From positions 1,116,001-1,180,000 of the forward strand of contig JAACMV010000003.1 in assembly GCA_010909725.1 (NCBI GenBank): a DNA stretch of 64,000 bases, written 5' to 3'. The position numbers and the translations under genes were made by a program. The notes beneath the pieces are model-generated. The model made no database searches. It was given only the letters and a program-made list of their open reading frames with translations, and was not told the DNA's origin. The DNA is from Picochlorum sp. 'celeri' (Eukaryota > Chlorophyta > Trebouxiophyceae). Of this stretch, positions 10,354 through 20,349 are shown piece by piece (position 1 is the first letter of the stretch; every line of letters starts with the position of its first letter).

Positions 10354-10680
10354 TATTATTATTAAATATTTCAATCAACTATGGATGAACACATCGCAAG
10401 CACACTATTTGAATTCATTTCAGAACCGAACAGACAACCGAACGAACAAGGCAATTCCTCCTCCCAAAACAGATACGACGATTCTCTGTATACCGTTTCT
10501 TTCACACAACCAACCATAATTAATTTTTAAAAAGCAAATTCTGTCTCCGTGTTTTGTATTGGATACAATTTCAACTGATATTCAAAACGCCGAATACGGA
10601 AATAAAAAATGATTACAAGGTCCCATCCCTTCATCAGCACTTGCTGATCTCGATAGTTGACATTGCTATGAAATTTATTC

Positions 10681-11430
10681 ATGGATGATTCCGATGTGAC
10701 GGTGATCCGGGTGTTGTGCATTCATGGGTTTCGACAAACAGCTCTTCAGTTGAAAGGCAGGACAAGAGCTCTTGAGAAGAGGCTGCGACAATACGTTAGA
10801 GACCACAGCAATGGTCGGTATCGATGTGAACTAGTATTTGATGTGGAGGGTCCTCACGCATTGCCTCATATAGTGGCTAAACACGGTGGAGACGTGGTTG
10901 GGTCCAAGCCAAGACGGGCATGGCTGGTTACCAAGGAGCAATACAATCATATCGACGATGGTGCATGGGTGCACAACCCGAATCAGTTTTTAATGCAAAC
11001 AGAAGGGTGGAGAGAGTCATTGGATGTGCTTGATGGGCATTTGGATCGGCATGGGCCTTTTGATTGTATATTGGGGTTTTCACAGAGTGCAGCAGTTGCA
11101 GGGTACCTTGCTGTGAGAGAAAGTGCTCGACCGCCGGTTCAGAGAAGGTTCAAGAGCGTGATCATCATATCAGGGTATGTATTGGCTATGCTGAAGGAAA
11201 GAATTGGTAAGAATGTACCCGCGATGATGCCATCTCTGCACGTGTATGGGGGCGATGACAAGGACTGTCAGGTTCCAAAGGACTGTTCCCTGGAGCTTGC
11301 AGGATACTTTGATGAGTCCACACGGAGTCTTCTCCAGACTGATTCGGGTCATTTGATTCCATCATCAAGGGAATATGTGGCAGAGATTGGTCATTTCTTA
11401 TTACAACACTGTGCATCAATCTCAAACTAA
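10681..11430 (+). CDS. FSH-family serine hydrolase (OVCA2-like)
   Basis: 249 aa in one exon. It starts with the FSH1 pattern VLCIHGFRQTALQLKGRT. The nucleophile elbow GFSQSAAVAG lies at about residue 137, a candidate acidic residue follows in GGDDKDCQVP, and the catalytic His is in DSGHLIPS near residue 223, so the alpha/beta-hydrolase triad looks complete. FSH hydrolases (yeast Fsh1-3, human OVCA2) are small esterases; OVCA2 prefers long-chain alkyl esters. No targeting peptide is obvious, so a cytosolic location is inferred. Its TAA overlaps the TAG of the convergent PsbP-domain gene by four bases. Confidence 0.88.
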   Translation: MDDSDVTVIRVLCIHGFRQTALQLKGRTRALEKRLRQYVRDHSNGRYRCELVFDVEGPHALPHIVAKHGGDVVGSKPRRAWLVTKEQYNHIDDGAWVHNPNQFLMQTEGWRESLDVLDGHLDRHGPFDCILGFSQSAAVAGYLAVRESARPPVQRRFKSVIIISGYVLAMLKERIGKNVPAMMPSLHVYGGDDKDCQVPKDCSLELAGYFDESTRSLLQTDSGHLIPSSREYVAEIGHFLLQHCASISN

Positions 11431-12185
11431 CGAGGCAAAAGTTTGAATGAATCTGCAATGGCTTTTAGAACTGGCTCACTGCTGTCCCATTTGTCTTCAG
11501 GACATCCGGCTCCTAAAATGAGAACTCTTCCTAAAATGACACCGGCTGCAATTTCTGACCGGACGCCGTTTTGCAGCTGAGCACTGTATCTATATATGAC
11601 GATTGGGTCTCTCTCAATGACTCCAACGACTGTCCCTGTATTCTTGGAAGGGACTTCAAAGGTTCTCACAGACACTTGATTTATCTTTGTTCCTGGAGGT
11701 AGAATAACCTTTGATACCTCTTCAGCTGTTCCTAATTGACTAATGCTTGTTATCTGAAAAAGAGTCTGCTTCAACTTTGATGCCTGTTGCTGAATAACAC
11801 TCACACTGATGGTTCCATCTGGAGATTTGACTTCTCCTCTGACCACATTCTGCCTTCGACGGTCAGCCATGGAGTCTCCACCCTCCAAATCTTCGATCAA
11901 TGTCCACCCCCTGGGATATTCGAACAAGAAATCCCGTGCGATGAAGAGTTTGGGCTTGACAGGAACGACAGATGCTTCTGCTTCTGCTGCAGGTGGTACC
12001 GGATCCTCAGCCGCCCGAGCAGATGCGGACATTATACCATTAAGTAGAGGAATCAAAGTCATTGTATTGATAATGTCTCTTCTATGGGTGTCATACTGCT
12101 CGTGAATGTGTCGAACTGGCTTGGCACAAGGTGACATGGTTGAGGACAGATCAACCCTGCGACTTTGTGGCTTGATGACATTCAT
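11427..12185 (-). CDS. PsbP-domain thylakoid-lumen protein
   Basis: 252 aa. The N-terminal ~60 residues look like a bipartite plastid/lumen transit signal: a basic Ser-rich part, then a hydrophobic stretch ending ASARAAED, a typical lumen processing site after AxA. The mature part is a PsbP fold, recognised by FLFEYPRGWTLIEDLEGGD and the C-terminal ILGAGCPEDKWDSSEPVLKA. PsbP and its relatives (PPL, PPD) sit in the lumen and stabilise the photosystem II Mn cluster or assist photosystem assembly. Which member this is cannot be told, but the spacing is closer to a PPD/PPL type than to mature PsbP. It is direct evidence for a plastid in this organism. Confidence 0.87.
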   Translation of the reverse strand: MNVIKPQSRRVDLSSTMSPCAKPVRHIHEQYDTHRRDIINTMTLIPLLNGIMSASARAAEDPVPPAAEAEASVVPVKPKLFIARDFLFEYPRGWTLIEDLEGGDSMADRRRQNVVRGEVKSPDGTISVSVIQQQASKLKQTLFQITSISQLGTAEEVSKVILPPGTKINQVSVRTFEVPSKNTGTVVGVIERDPIVIYRYSAQLQNGVRSEIAAGVILGRVLILGAGCPEDKWDSSEPVLKAIADSFKLLPR

Positions 12186-12765
12186 CGTTGAAATTTGGAT
12201 TCGTAATAATAATTTTCCTTAAATTGGTTTGTTTCTAGTGCAATGGATGCCCGGGATCTGTTTGTCCGCTGCCTCATCCGGAAGGCTCATCCAGATGATG
12301 ATTCATCTGGATGATGGACTGCTGCCGGGCCTGGACACATAGGTGTACACCTTCAATTGCAGCTTGCAAGATGTTCCTTGCAAGAAATTGGTGTTGGTTG
12401 CTGGAATTCCACATCGATCAGAAAGCCTCAAAAGCTCATCCCAGTCTTCACACATGATGAGGATTGAGATACTCTTAAATGAACCACCACGCAATCTACA
12501 GAGTGCTGTCTATCACTCAAAGTCCTTTCCACTGAAGTTTTTGCATGGGAAATATGATATATCCTCTCAGTGATGTATTGGGATGCCAGATATCTTGGTC
12601 GACCTTGCTACAGATCTCCACACCTGAGGAGAGAGTGCGGCTCTGCGCAAGTGGCAGTGTGGTTTTGTGGGAATACATCTTTGGTACCAGGCCAATATGC
12701 ATCCAAATTATAGGAAAATACCCCAGCTCTCCGCATGGAAACAGGGATGTGGACATTCAAGCACC
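12186..12765. other. Intergenic stretch without a confident gene
   Basis: About 580 bp between the PsbP-domain start and the ankyrin stop. It holds two minus-strand open frames (12303-12494 and 12517-12756) that read like protein in places but cannot be joined by a splice pair that keeps frame and the usual 62 bp minimum intron. A 12-bp perfect hairpin is at 12287-12314. I do not call a gene here. Confidence 0.4.
12287..12314. repeat. 12-bp inverted repeat with 4-nt loop
   Basis: TCATCCAGATGA (12287-12298) and its exact reverse complement TCATCTGGATGA (12303-12314) flank the loop TGAT. It lies about 100 bp upstream of the PsbP-domain start codon. It may be a binding site or simply a 3' hairpin of an upstream transcript. 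Confidence 0.6.
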
Positions 12766-14332
12766 TCACACATCAAACTCTGAAATAGCATCTAGCATGT
12801 TTCTCAATCTAACTCCTCTGTACACAGTCCTCACACCTTTGTAGACAGAGTCAAAACCACTGTCTTTCGAAGATGGCTCATGATGCCCAGCCCCCTCACG
12901 TTGGATTAAGAGTTCGGCCAAAGCTTGATTTGCTCCAAGTCGAATTAAAGTCTGAGTAACAGATTCATAGCTATATAGCCTAGCATAGAAGAGAGGTGTC
13001 TTCCCCTGGTTATTTACGGAATCAATATTGACATTTTCACCCGACGATAGAATGATCTCTGCTATATGGGCAGAATTGCTGCCTAGTGCAACATGCAGGG
13101 CTGAATTGCCATATCTATTCACAATATTGAGGTCTGCCTTAGCATCGACCAGGAATTTAGCGATGTTGGCAAACCCTTTATTGGCTGCCCACATCAGTGC
13201 TGTGTTTCCATCTGTGTTTGCAATGTTCAGATCCGCATTTGCATCAATTAGACTCTTCGCAATGTTGGCGTATCCTTCAATTGTTGCCAACATAAGTGGT
13301 GTATTGCCATCTTTACCCACAGCATTCACATCCGCCTTTGCATCGATCAGACAATTGACAATGTCAGTATGACCCCAAGAGGAAGCACACATCAAAGCTG
13401 TGTTGCCATACTTATTCACAACGTTAACATCTGCGCTGGCATCGATCAAACACTTCATAATATCTTTGTATCCAAAGGAAGAAGCATATAATAGAGCTGT
13501 GTTGCCATCTATATCCACAGTATTTACATTTGCCTTCGCATCGATCAGAGACCTAACAATGTCAGTATGGCCACAAGAGGTAGCAAAGATCAACGCTGTC
13601 CTGCCTTCTTTATCTGAGATGTTTAAATCCGCATTTGCATCAATCAGACACTTCACAACGTCAGTATAACCCCAAGAGGAACCACAGATCAAAGCTGTGC
13701 TGCCTTCTTTATCTGCAACGTTTAAATCTGCATTGCAATCAATCAGACACTTGACACCTTCTAAGTTGCCAAATGCTGTAGCGTGAATGAGAGCAGAGCA
13801 TCCTTCGTGATCAACTAAATTTACGTCAACGCCGTTTTCTAGCAGCAGCTTGCATATCTCAGTGTGATTGTGATCCCGGAGACGAGAATGAGAACATGCT
13901 GACTTGAAATCAGACATAATGCTTTTGATGGAGGATAGCAGAGAATCTCTGTCTCCCTCGCTCTCGCTCTGCTTGTCAATCATCTTTTTGACTTGTTTTT
14001 GTCGTTTGAACATCTTCTCAGAGCGCGGCACAACCGCGTGCATGAGTGCTGTCTGTCCAGTTTTATCTCTCATGTTGATTTCTACGCCGTACTTCAATAG
14101 GAGACGTACCATATCAACAGAATCAGCCTGGACAGCCATTATGAGCGCCAGTTTTTGAGCCTTCTGGTTGTTCCTCAGCAGGTAGACCACCCGGTCATGG
14201 TCCTCTTCTCGAACGGCCTGACGCAACGGCAGAGACCTGTATGCGAGTAATTTATGAATGTATGGGCCAATTTCGCGTACAAGTCCAAAACTTCCAATGA
14301 CAATACCAAACTACGCACTGAATACAGCCCAT
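12766..14332 (-). CDS. Ankyrin-repeat protein with N-terminal acylation motif
   Basis: Two exons on the minus strand: a 14-nt first exon (14332-14319) and 14236-12766, separated by an 82-bp intron (donor GTGCGTAG, acceptor ATACAG). The joined frame is exact: 1485 nt, 494 aa. The first exon supplies MGCIQ, giving MGCIQSLPLRQAV; without it the frame has no ATG upstream of the repeats. MGC followed by Ser at position 6 is the classic N-myristoylation plus palmitoylation signal, so attachment to a membrane is predicted. Roughly eleven ankyrin repeats follow; seven or eight central ones are near-identical 33-mers of the type DADLNIADKEGSTALICGSS. A charged linker at about residues 80-125 (KQVKKMIDKQSE) interrupts repeats 2 and 3. 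The partner is unknown. Confidence 0.83.
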
Positions 14333-15575
14333 GTTTTGCACGCTTCCGGCTCTGCCTCCACGCTTTGTAAAGAACTGCTCTTTCGGCTGAAGAGGTGTAA
14401 GGGGCCTCTGACACGGGAATTTATTGACTTTTGATGAATTATGGGATATTCGCCTGTGCACTGTGAGAGTAGCGTATAAGTTCATGCAGTGGACGTGTCG
14501 AACGAGTCTGGTGATACGAGAAACTGTTGTAACCAGGGTCAATTCAAACCCTGTTGGTTCTCCTCAAATTTGTATGTAGTGTGAAGGCTTTTCGCCATCT
14601 CTGTGGCCATACTGATTCGTCCTCCTGAGATATTTTGGGTCCAAACGTTTTGTCAGACGCGCTGCTTACACAGAAAGGTGAGCATTCAGCTCTGGTGCCA
14701 GTCGGGGAGAGGCGGCACTTCTAAATAGACAGTAAAGGAGAAAGCGACTACACGATTTCACGCAGCCCAAATACTTTTGTACGATGATTAAACTCGCGTG
14801 AGGAGGGCATAGAGTAAACGGAAAGAATAAGAATACTCCAATCGAACGGGAAACAATCCCAGGAGAAGTTCCCCCAGTTGTAAGATGATTTAAATGCCTT
14901 CACGTATACCGAGGTCTTATGGCATGGGCAGCTGCAAACAATCCAGATCAAGCAATGAAATTTTTTGAGCCTCTTCAATACATAAAGACAGGTATTGCAT
15001 GGGGTATGGATTTTACATCTGTTGCCTGCTTCCCCCTGACTGTATGTATCTGCGGCGGGCTGAAAAAAAATATTCCTATGACTTGCAACGAAATGTTTGA
15101 AAATCCTTGACTGCAGTGTCAATGCCTCCTGGCTGTCTATGGCACATTGAGCGAAAGGAGGAAATCTAGTTCATTCTCATAGATCTGGGGTGGACGGATA
15201 TGGTCGCTTTCTAGAACAATGTTCCTGGGGTGCATACACTGACTGAATGGATGGACCCATGCTAGCACCTGGGACCAACTGGCCAGTTGTCAAACCATGG
15301 TCTGTCAAGCAGGTGCGAGCAGATCGCTCATATGCTACAAGTCTCATACAAATTGAGTGGCGTGTATCAGATGCCATAATCAATCTCACATACTTATTCG
15401 CAGGATTAGCGTTACGTAAATCAGACTCATCTGATTGCCACTGAGCAATGCATTCACGAGTATGCCTTTCTTGAAAGTCTACTCTAGTGTGCACTGATGC
15501 ATTGTGAGCTATTACTTTCCTGTAACAAGATATTCATATATAGCGATTAGATGTGGTTAGTTGTAGGAGACGCAT
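14333..15575. other. Gene-poor region, no supported gene
   Basis: About 1.2 kb. Open frames of 60-125 codons exist on both strands (for example 14919-15110 plus and 15177-15494 minus). None shows a family motif, and candidate splice sites such as the donor at 15313 lead into stops. It includes the ankyrin promoter. A lineage-specific short gene or ncRNA cannot be excluded. Confidence 0.4.
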
Positions 15576-16297
15576 TCAGTTGACACATGTAGCAACATAC
15601 TGATGAATTTTATGTCGAAATCTTGTCCGAGTGCATTGATCAAACCGTAAAACTCTCATGACAATGTCCATCATGGTGTACAAGTGTTTTGTCGGTGCAC
15701 ACTCGAAATCCTGAACGTTCCCCACATCCTCTTTAAAGTATATATTCGAATATGGAAACGTATCTTCAATGCAAAGTTGGATGATTGAATCAAAAAGTTG
15801 GTCATCCTTCCTGCGTTTCTTGTGGTCCCTACGAGTACATGCTATTGTATTGGATCATAACATCATTAGTCCGATGATCATATTGATCCATTTGTCCACC
15901 GAGCGCACCTGTCTTCGTTTTCTTCGCCAGTATATACACAGGTAATACAGAGAATGTTATTCGGATACTTGAGACTGGGCAGCAGAGCCTCAAGAATCTG
16001 ATCGCTACATAGCACAAGCCTTTTATATAATAGCATAATGTCACCCTTGTTGCTGCATCTAGGAAAGAAGAGTTGCTGAGCAACCGTTTGAAGGTGATCA
16101 ATAACACCTTCCATATGATGATTCGTCCAAGCAATGAGGAAAGACTCATCCTTCTGCTTCTTTGGTGAAAAGGAAAGCCTTGCATCTCCAAGATTACTGG
16201 CACAAGACACTTGAAACACTAATTCAAAATGCTGATTAATTGCCATCCCGAAGTTATCTATGTCGATAGATGCGTCTTTGCCCTGGCGTATGGCCAT
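15576..16297 (-). CDS. Hypothetical two-exon protein, unknown function
   Basis: Exon 1 is 16297-15909 and exon 2 is 15828-15576; the 80-bp intron (GTGCGCT...CGTAG) preserves frame exactly and completes an Arg codon. The product is 213 aa. Translation of exon 2 gives a coherent frame (DHKKRRKDDQLFDSIIQ ... HQYVATCVN) that is missed if the intron is ignored. No signal peptide or membrane segment is visible. There is a hydrophobic helix around residues 65-80 and a charged basic patch at the splice junction (NEDRRDHKKRRKDD). I recognise no family. It lies divergent to the RPAP3-like gene. Confidence 0.62.
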
Positions 16298-16390
16298 GTT
16301 GATTTTTCAGATTTGCAATCTTGTTTCGAAAACACCCTATATATACTCTATAGCCCAATGAATCACCCTATTTTAATAGGGTTTTTTTAA

Positions 16391-16615
16391 ATGAACACAA
16401 TGCATGAACCAGATTCTGATGAAAGGTTACAGGTACCCAAAGACAGCATCGCGGGCAGTGCCATGGCATGTGTAAAAAGAAACATTAAAAATTTTCAGAG
16501 GCCTGCCAGGCCATGGCCCAGATTCTCATCTCAACAAAAAGCCATGCGCATGGGTAAGACTGATTTTAATTCAAATAAAGATGTTTTTCCAGTCACCAAA
16601 TACACCCAAGGATAG
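16391..16615 (+). CDS. Small open frame, 74 aa, doubtful
   Basis: Starts at an ATG just upstream of the RPAP3-like gene, in the divergent promoter region. The product is basic and Pro/Arg-containing in the middle (QRPARPWPRFSSQQ), with no recognised family. It could be an upstream open frame or chance. Confidence 0.2.
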   Translation: MNTMHEPDSDERLQVPKDSIAGSAMACVKRNIKNFQRPARPWPRFSSQQKAMRMGKTDFNSNKDVFPVTKYTQG

Positions 16616-16688
16616 GTAATAGGCGAGCATTGCATCACATCTTTCGTGCTGTATTAGCATTGATTTCATTTCAAATACTCCATTCGCT

Positions 16689-17753
16689 ATGGCGCACTGT
16701 AATGGTGCAAGGGGCAGTAAAATGACTGCTGCAGAGCTCAATACGTATACCCAAAGCTTTGCTTCCACGTCTGCTGCTGAGAGCAGCGCTCACATGGCTG
16801 ATTCCTGGAGGGTCAAAGGAAATGCTCAGTTCAAAGAAGAGCAGTACGGAAATGCTCTCGAATGCTATAATCAGAGTATCGAATGTCATCCTACCGTGTC
16901 AGCGCTTGCTAATAGAGCAATGGTTCATCTAAAGCTTGGGATGCATGAGGAATGTATTGATGATAGTAGCAGAGCGTTGGCGTTGGATAGTCATCATGTC
17001 AAGTCGTATCTTCGAAGGGCGACTGCCAGGCGTCGATTGGGTAGATGGGTGGAGGCGGTGGAGGATTTTGAACAAGCTATTAGAAGAGAGACTAGTAATA
17101 CAGAGGCAATAGAAGGTAGAAGAGCCTGTATTGCAGAGTATGTTGAGAAGACTGGGGCACAGTTTGAGAGCGTTCAAGTTCCCATCACATTTGAGGACAT
17201 GAAGGTGGATGAGACGTCTTTGATACGACCTATTCAAGTTCAACAGTATACCGACAATACAACTGCGTCTACGACGGCCGACCAGCAGACAAGGCCTGTG
17301 ACTGAGCACCAGGAGGTGCCGAAAAGTGTTGGTGTTACAGAACGTGCTGCCATGGACATGATCATGCCGGCTCGAAAAGTTCCGAAGAATAGTATTGAAT
17401 TTGAAAAGTCTTGGAGAAGCTGTAAAGGTGATTCTGTCAAGCAGGCGTGGATTTTGGAGCATGTATCAAAGGAGGCAATGCCTGTTTTACTAAAGCAATG
17501 CCTGTCCCCTAAAATGTTGCATCAGGTCTTGCTTACAGTTCTTTGTCGCGTTCTGAAAAGTGATTGGAATCAAGGTATTGGTATATTACGTTCATTACCA
17601 TCAACGGATAGGTTTCAAATGAATTGCATGAGTCTGACTAAGGCGCAAAAACGAGAGATTACGACTTCCTGGGAGACGGCATTCCAGTCTGAGCATGCAC
17701 TTGATGAGACGATACAGCAACAATATCGATCAGTCTTACTAGAAAATTTATGA
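16689..17753 (+). CDS. TPR / RPAP3_C-domain cochaperone (RPAP3-like)
   Basis: 354 aa, single exon. Residues about 38-150 hold three TPR motifs (WRVKGNAQFKEEQYGNALEC onward), the HSP90/HSP70-tail binding clamp. A low-complexity linker follows. The last ~100 residues match the RPAP3 C-terminal domain, from VPKNSIEFEKSWRSCKGD to RFQMNCMSLTKAQKREI. RPAP3/Tah1/Spaghetti proteins link HSP90 to the R2TP complex (RUVBL1, RUVBL2, PIH1D1), which assembles RNA polymerase II, snoRNPs and PIKKs; the C-terminal domain binds RUVBL2. Algal RPAP3 homologues may also serve in dynein assembly. The stop lies 34 bp from the convergent TyrRS stop. Confidence 0.87.
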   Translation: MAHCNGARGSKMTAAELNTYTQSFASTSAAESSAHMADSWRVKGNAQFKEEQYGNALECYNQSIECHPTVSALANRAMVHLKLGMHEECIDDSSRALALDSHHVKSYLRRATARRRLGRWVEAVEDFEQAIRRETSNTEAIEGRRACIAEYVEKTGAQFESVQVPITFEDMKVDETSLIRPIQVQQYTDNTTASTTADQQTRPVTEHQEVPKSVGVTERAAMDMIMPARKVPKNSIEFEKSWRSCKGDSVKQAWILEHVSKEAMPVLLKQCLSPKMLHQVLLTVLCRVLKSDWNQGIGILRSLPSTDRFQMNCMSLTKAQKREITTSWETAFQSEHALDETIQQQYRSVLLENL

Positions 17754-17787
17754 TGAAATCAATGTAATATGGTAAAGAAGAATGCTT

Positions 17788-19302
17788 TTACTCGATTCGC
17801 AAAAGTAACTTGTTCTTCTTTCCAGCAGCAAGAAGAATAAATGTGTCATCTATAATATCTTCCTCTGACATGGGATACAATTCATCATCAACCCTCTCAT
17901 TATTTATCCTAACTCCCCCTCCTTTAATCATCCTTCTCACTGCTGCTTTACTAGGTTGCATACCAACTTGAACCATGATATCTGGCAGGGGTTTTCCAAT
18001 CACATCTGCCCTAGAAATGGATGCTGTTGGGCAATCCCCAGCAGCTGCTTCTAATGCCTCTGCACTCAGTTTTGTCTCAGAACCAGGAGCCAAAGCCTCG
18101 GTTGCGCTCAATGCCTGTCGTAGCCCTTCTTCGCCATGCACAAAGCGAGTCACATTCTCTGCCAAGATTCTTTGCGCTGTATTCGGTTTGTAATCTGGCT
18201 GTGACATTGACGTCTCAATCTCTTCAATCTCTTCCATTGACAAAAATGTCAACATTTTCAGAAATTTGACCACATCATTGTCTGTTGTTTTGAGCAAGTA
18301 TTGATAAAAGTTGTATGGCGAAAGCATTGACGCGGACAGGAAAAGTGCCCCAGACTCTGACTTTCCAAATTTGGTTCCATCAGCTTTCAACAACAATGGA
18401 AATGTCAAACCAAAGCATGATGCTGCATCATTATCCTCACCATCATCCTCACTGCCGCACATTTTACGAGCAAGTTCTGTACCCGCAGTAATATTGCCCC
18501 ACTGATCACTTCCTCCCACTTGGACTTTGATCCCCATATTCTTGGACAAGTGAACAAAGTCATATCCCTGCAGCAACTGATATGTAAACTCTGTATATGA
18601 AATCCCACTCTCAGACTCCATCCTCTTCTTCACACTCTCTTTGGAGATCATGGTACCCACTCGAGCCACTTTTCCAATCTCTCTGAGGAAATGCAGCAGA
18701 CCCATGTCCCCAAACCAATCCAAATTATTCACAACCACAGGCGTTGCAAGTCCCTCCTCAGGAGGCTCCAACAGCGCCCTCAAAGTCTTTTCAATTCCCT
18801 TTACATTCCTCTCGATCGTGTCTTCATCCATCACAGGACGTTCTGCTGACTTCCCAGATGGATCACCAATCCTCCCTGTTGCACCACCCAGCAAAGCAAC
18901 TGGGGTGTGCCCACACCGCTGAAACCACGAAAGCACAATAATACCCAGCAGATTCCCCAAATGCAGACTCTCAGCAGTAGGATCAAACCCACAGTACACC
19001 ATCAATGATTCTTTTGAAGACACCTGCTCCAAATCAGGGCTCGTGATGTCCTGCAATAAACCACGCTGCCGCAGCGTCTCCACAACGTTCATTTTAGTGT
19101 ACAGGGCATCCTTCTCTTGCACAGATGCATTTTCCACCGCACTGGCACATCTCTTCTGGAATACTCCTGCCCTATGTGATACAACGTGTCTCCTGGAAAT
19201 TCCACACAATCGCCGTGCTTGTAGTCCAGAGGGACCAGACATGCAGCCATGTCTGGTCGATAGACAAGAATACAGTCTACCAATGCTGCATTTCATCGCC
19301 AT
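17788..19302 (-). CDS. Organellar (bacterial-type) tyrosyl-tRNA synthetase
   Basis: 504 aa. The first ~65 residues form a basic Ser/Arg-rich presequence (RLYSCLSTRHGCMSG), so import into mitochondria and/or plastid is predicted. The class I catalytic domain has the HIGH-type motif LHLGNLLGI and the KMSKS-type motif KFGKS. Tyrosine-recognition residues are in MVYCGFDPTAESLH, and QVGGSDQWGNI is typical of the bacterial TyrRS clade. A C-terminal S4 RNA-binding domain follows (SKAAVRRMIKGGGVRIN). Length and order match TyrS plus a targeting peptide. In plants a single gene of this type serves both organelles; dual targeting here is inference. Confidence 0.93.
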   Translation of the reverse strand: MAMKCSIGRLYSCLSTRHGCMSGPSGLQARRLCGISRRHVVSHRAGVFQKRCASAVENASVQEKDALYTKMNVVETLRQRGLLQDITSPDLEQVSSKESLMVYCGFDPTAESLHLGNLLGIIVLSWFQRCGHTPVALLGGATGRIGDPSGKSAERPVMDEDTIERNVKGIEKTLRALLEPPEEGLATPVVVNNLDWFGDMGLLHFLREIGKVARVGTMISKESVKKRMESESGISYTEFTYQLLQGYDFVHLSKNMGIKVQVGGSDQWGNITAGTELARKMCGSEDDGEDNDAASCFGLTFPLLLKADGTKFGKSESGALFLSASMLSPYNFYQYLLKTTDNDVVKFLKMLTFLSMEEIEEIETSMSQPDYKPNTAQRILAENVTRFVHGEEGLRQALSATEALAPGSETKLSAEALEAAAGDCPTASISRADVIGKPLPDIMVQVGMQPSKAAVRRMIKGGGVRINNERVDDELYPMSEEDIIDDTFILLAAGKKNKLLLRIE

Positions 19303-19634
19303 GGTGCTATGGCCCTATGTAAATATATAAAGAGGAATTCTAGTACATCTAAGACACTTGGGGCCATCAATGTGTGATGATCAGCAGCAGCATCCCTCGA
19401 TCTGCATTAGAGACCAGCACTACTACAGCAGATGCACAGATTATCCCCTCTTTGACACAGAGATTGTCTCATACCACCATCAGATCCTCTTTATTCTAAT
19501 ACTAGTCGAATATTTAATGGCATGACACAGGGTATAGTACCAGTATGTACTGAATAGGACGAGACTCTGGTGTTCAGGCACAGCCCTAAAAAAGACGTGG
19601 CTGTAGTGCCACGAACCAAGGCTATATGTAACCC

Positions 19635-20219
19635 ATGATGACGCCTTTTCAACATGATGAAAAGCATCCATCTGAAGGAAGGACTGCTGCGACGCAGCAT
19701 GCTTACGTTGTCATGGGAATAGCATCTTGTGGCAAGAGCGTTATAGGCAGGATGCTAGCTGATGATTCAGTATTAGGATGCAGATTCTACGAGGGTGACG
19801 AGTACCATTCTGAAGAAAATCTAGATAAAATGAAAAAAGGCACACCTCTAACGGACGATGACCGCCACCCATGGCTTGAACGCTTATCCAAAGTCATCTT
19901 TGAGGAATACCAAGGTGGGAGGTCATGTGTGGTCGCATGCTCTGCGCTGAAACAGGCATACCGCCGTGTTCTCAAGCAACACGTACCAGAAGGATATGTG
20001 AGATTTATTTGGCTTGACATAGATGCATCTCTTGCGCAAGATCGGTGCGACAAGCGACATGAGGACCATTTCTTTCCTTCACACCTCATTGCATCCCAAC
20101 TGTCAACCCTTGACATGACTGTAGACGAAGCATTCTGCCACGTCTCCATTTATAAACCAGATACCACCATAGACGATATCATACAATATATTACATCTAT
20201 TATTAGTATGAAAGGATGA
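19635..20219 (+). CDS. Gluconokinase, duplicated copy 1
   Basis: 194 aa (or 193 from the second ATG at 19638, the start position shared with copy 2). P-loop GIASCGKS, the gluconate-binding lid motif EGDEYHSEENLDKMKKGTPL, then DDDRHPWL and CSALKQAYRRVLK are hallmark GntK signatures. It phosphorylates D-gluconate to 6-phosphogluconate using ATP, feeding the pentose phosphate pathway. No transit peptide is visible. It differs from copy 2 at about a dozen residues after the start; all motifs are intact, so it is probably functional. Promoter sequence of about 230 bp was duplicated with it. Confidence 0.92.
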   Translation: MMTPFQHDEKHPSEGRTAATQHAYVVMGIASCGKSVIGRMLADDSVLGCRFYEGDEYHSEENLDKMKKGTPLTDDDRHPWLERLSKVIFEEYQGGRSCVVACSALKQAYRRVLKQHVPEGYVRFIWLDIDASLAQDRCDKRHEDHFFPSHLIASQLSTLDMTVDEAFCHVSIYKPDTTIDDIIQYITSIISMKG

Positions 20220-20221
20220 CA

Positions 20222-20349
20222 TACGAATAGCCGTCTCTTATAATTGATGACCATCATCATGGCCCAGCTCAACCCAACTGTTTCTTGCTGCAAATTCTAA
20301 CGCTGCTGAACAAAACCCAAACAATGCCATCGACTGCCCCATCATAATA
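20222..20349 (-). pseudogene. Truncated 3' fragment of the plastid coiled-coil protein gene
   Basis: Minus-strand remnant carried in by the duplication. It encodes only the last ~40 codons (ALEFAARNSWVELGHDD and the terminal GHQL) of the protein intact at 23695-24585. The frame remains open to a TAA stop, with the final residue changed from W to L, but there is no start or upstream coding part. From 20350 to 20911 no further gene is visible. Confidence 0.85.

Larger units (their letters stand above)
19406..20349. repeat. Segmental duplication, copy 1 (derived)
   Basis: About 944 bp almost identical to 22861-23805 in the same orientation. It spans 230 bp of upstream flank, the whole gluconokinase gene, and the last ~127 bp of the gene that lies downstream of copy 2. 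Because copy 1 contains only the tail of that neighbour, copy 2 is the donor. Similarity begins at ATTAGAGACCAGC and stops after CATCATAATA. Confidence 0.93.

Noticed and set aside
15177..15494. Open frames on both strands at 15.2-15.5 kb
   Set aside because: No motif; the best candidate donor (15313, GTGCGAG) spliced to the best acceptor (15402) runs directly into a stop codon.
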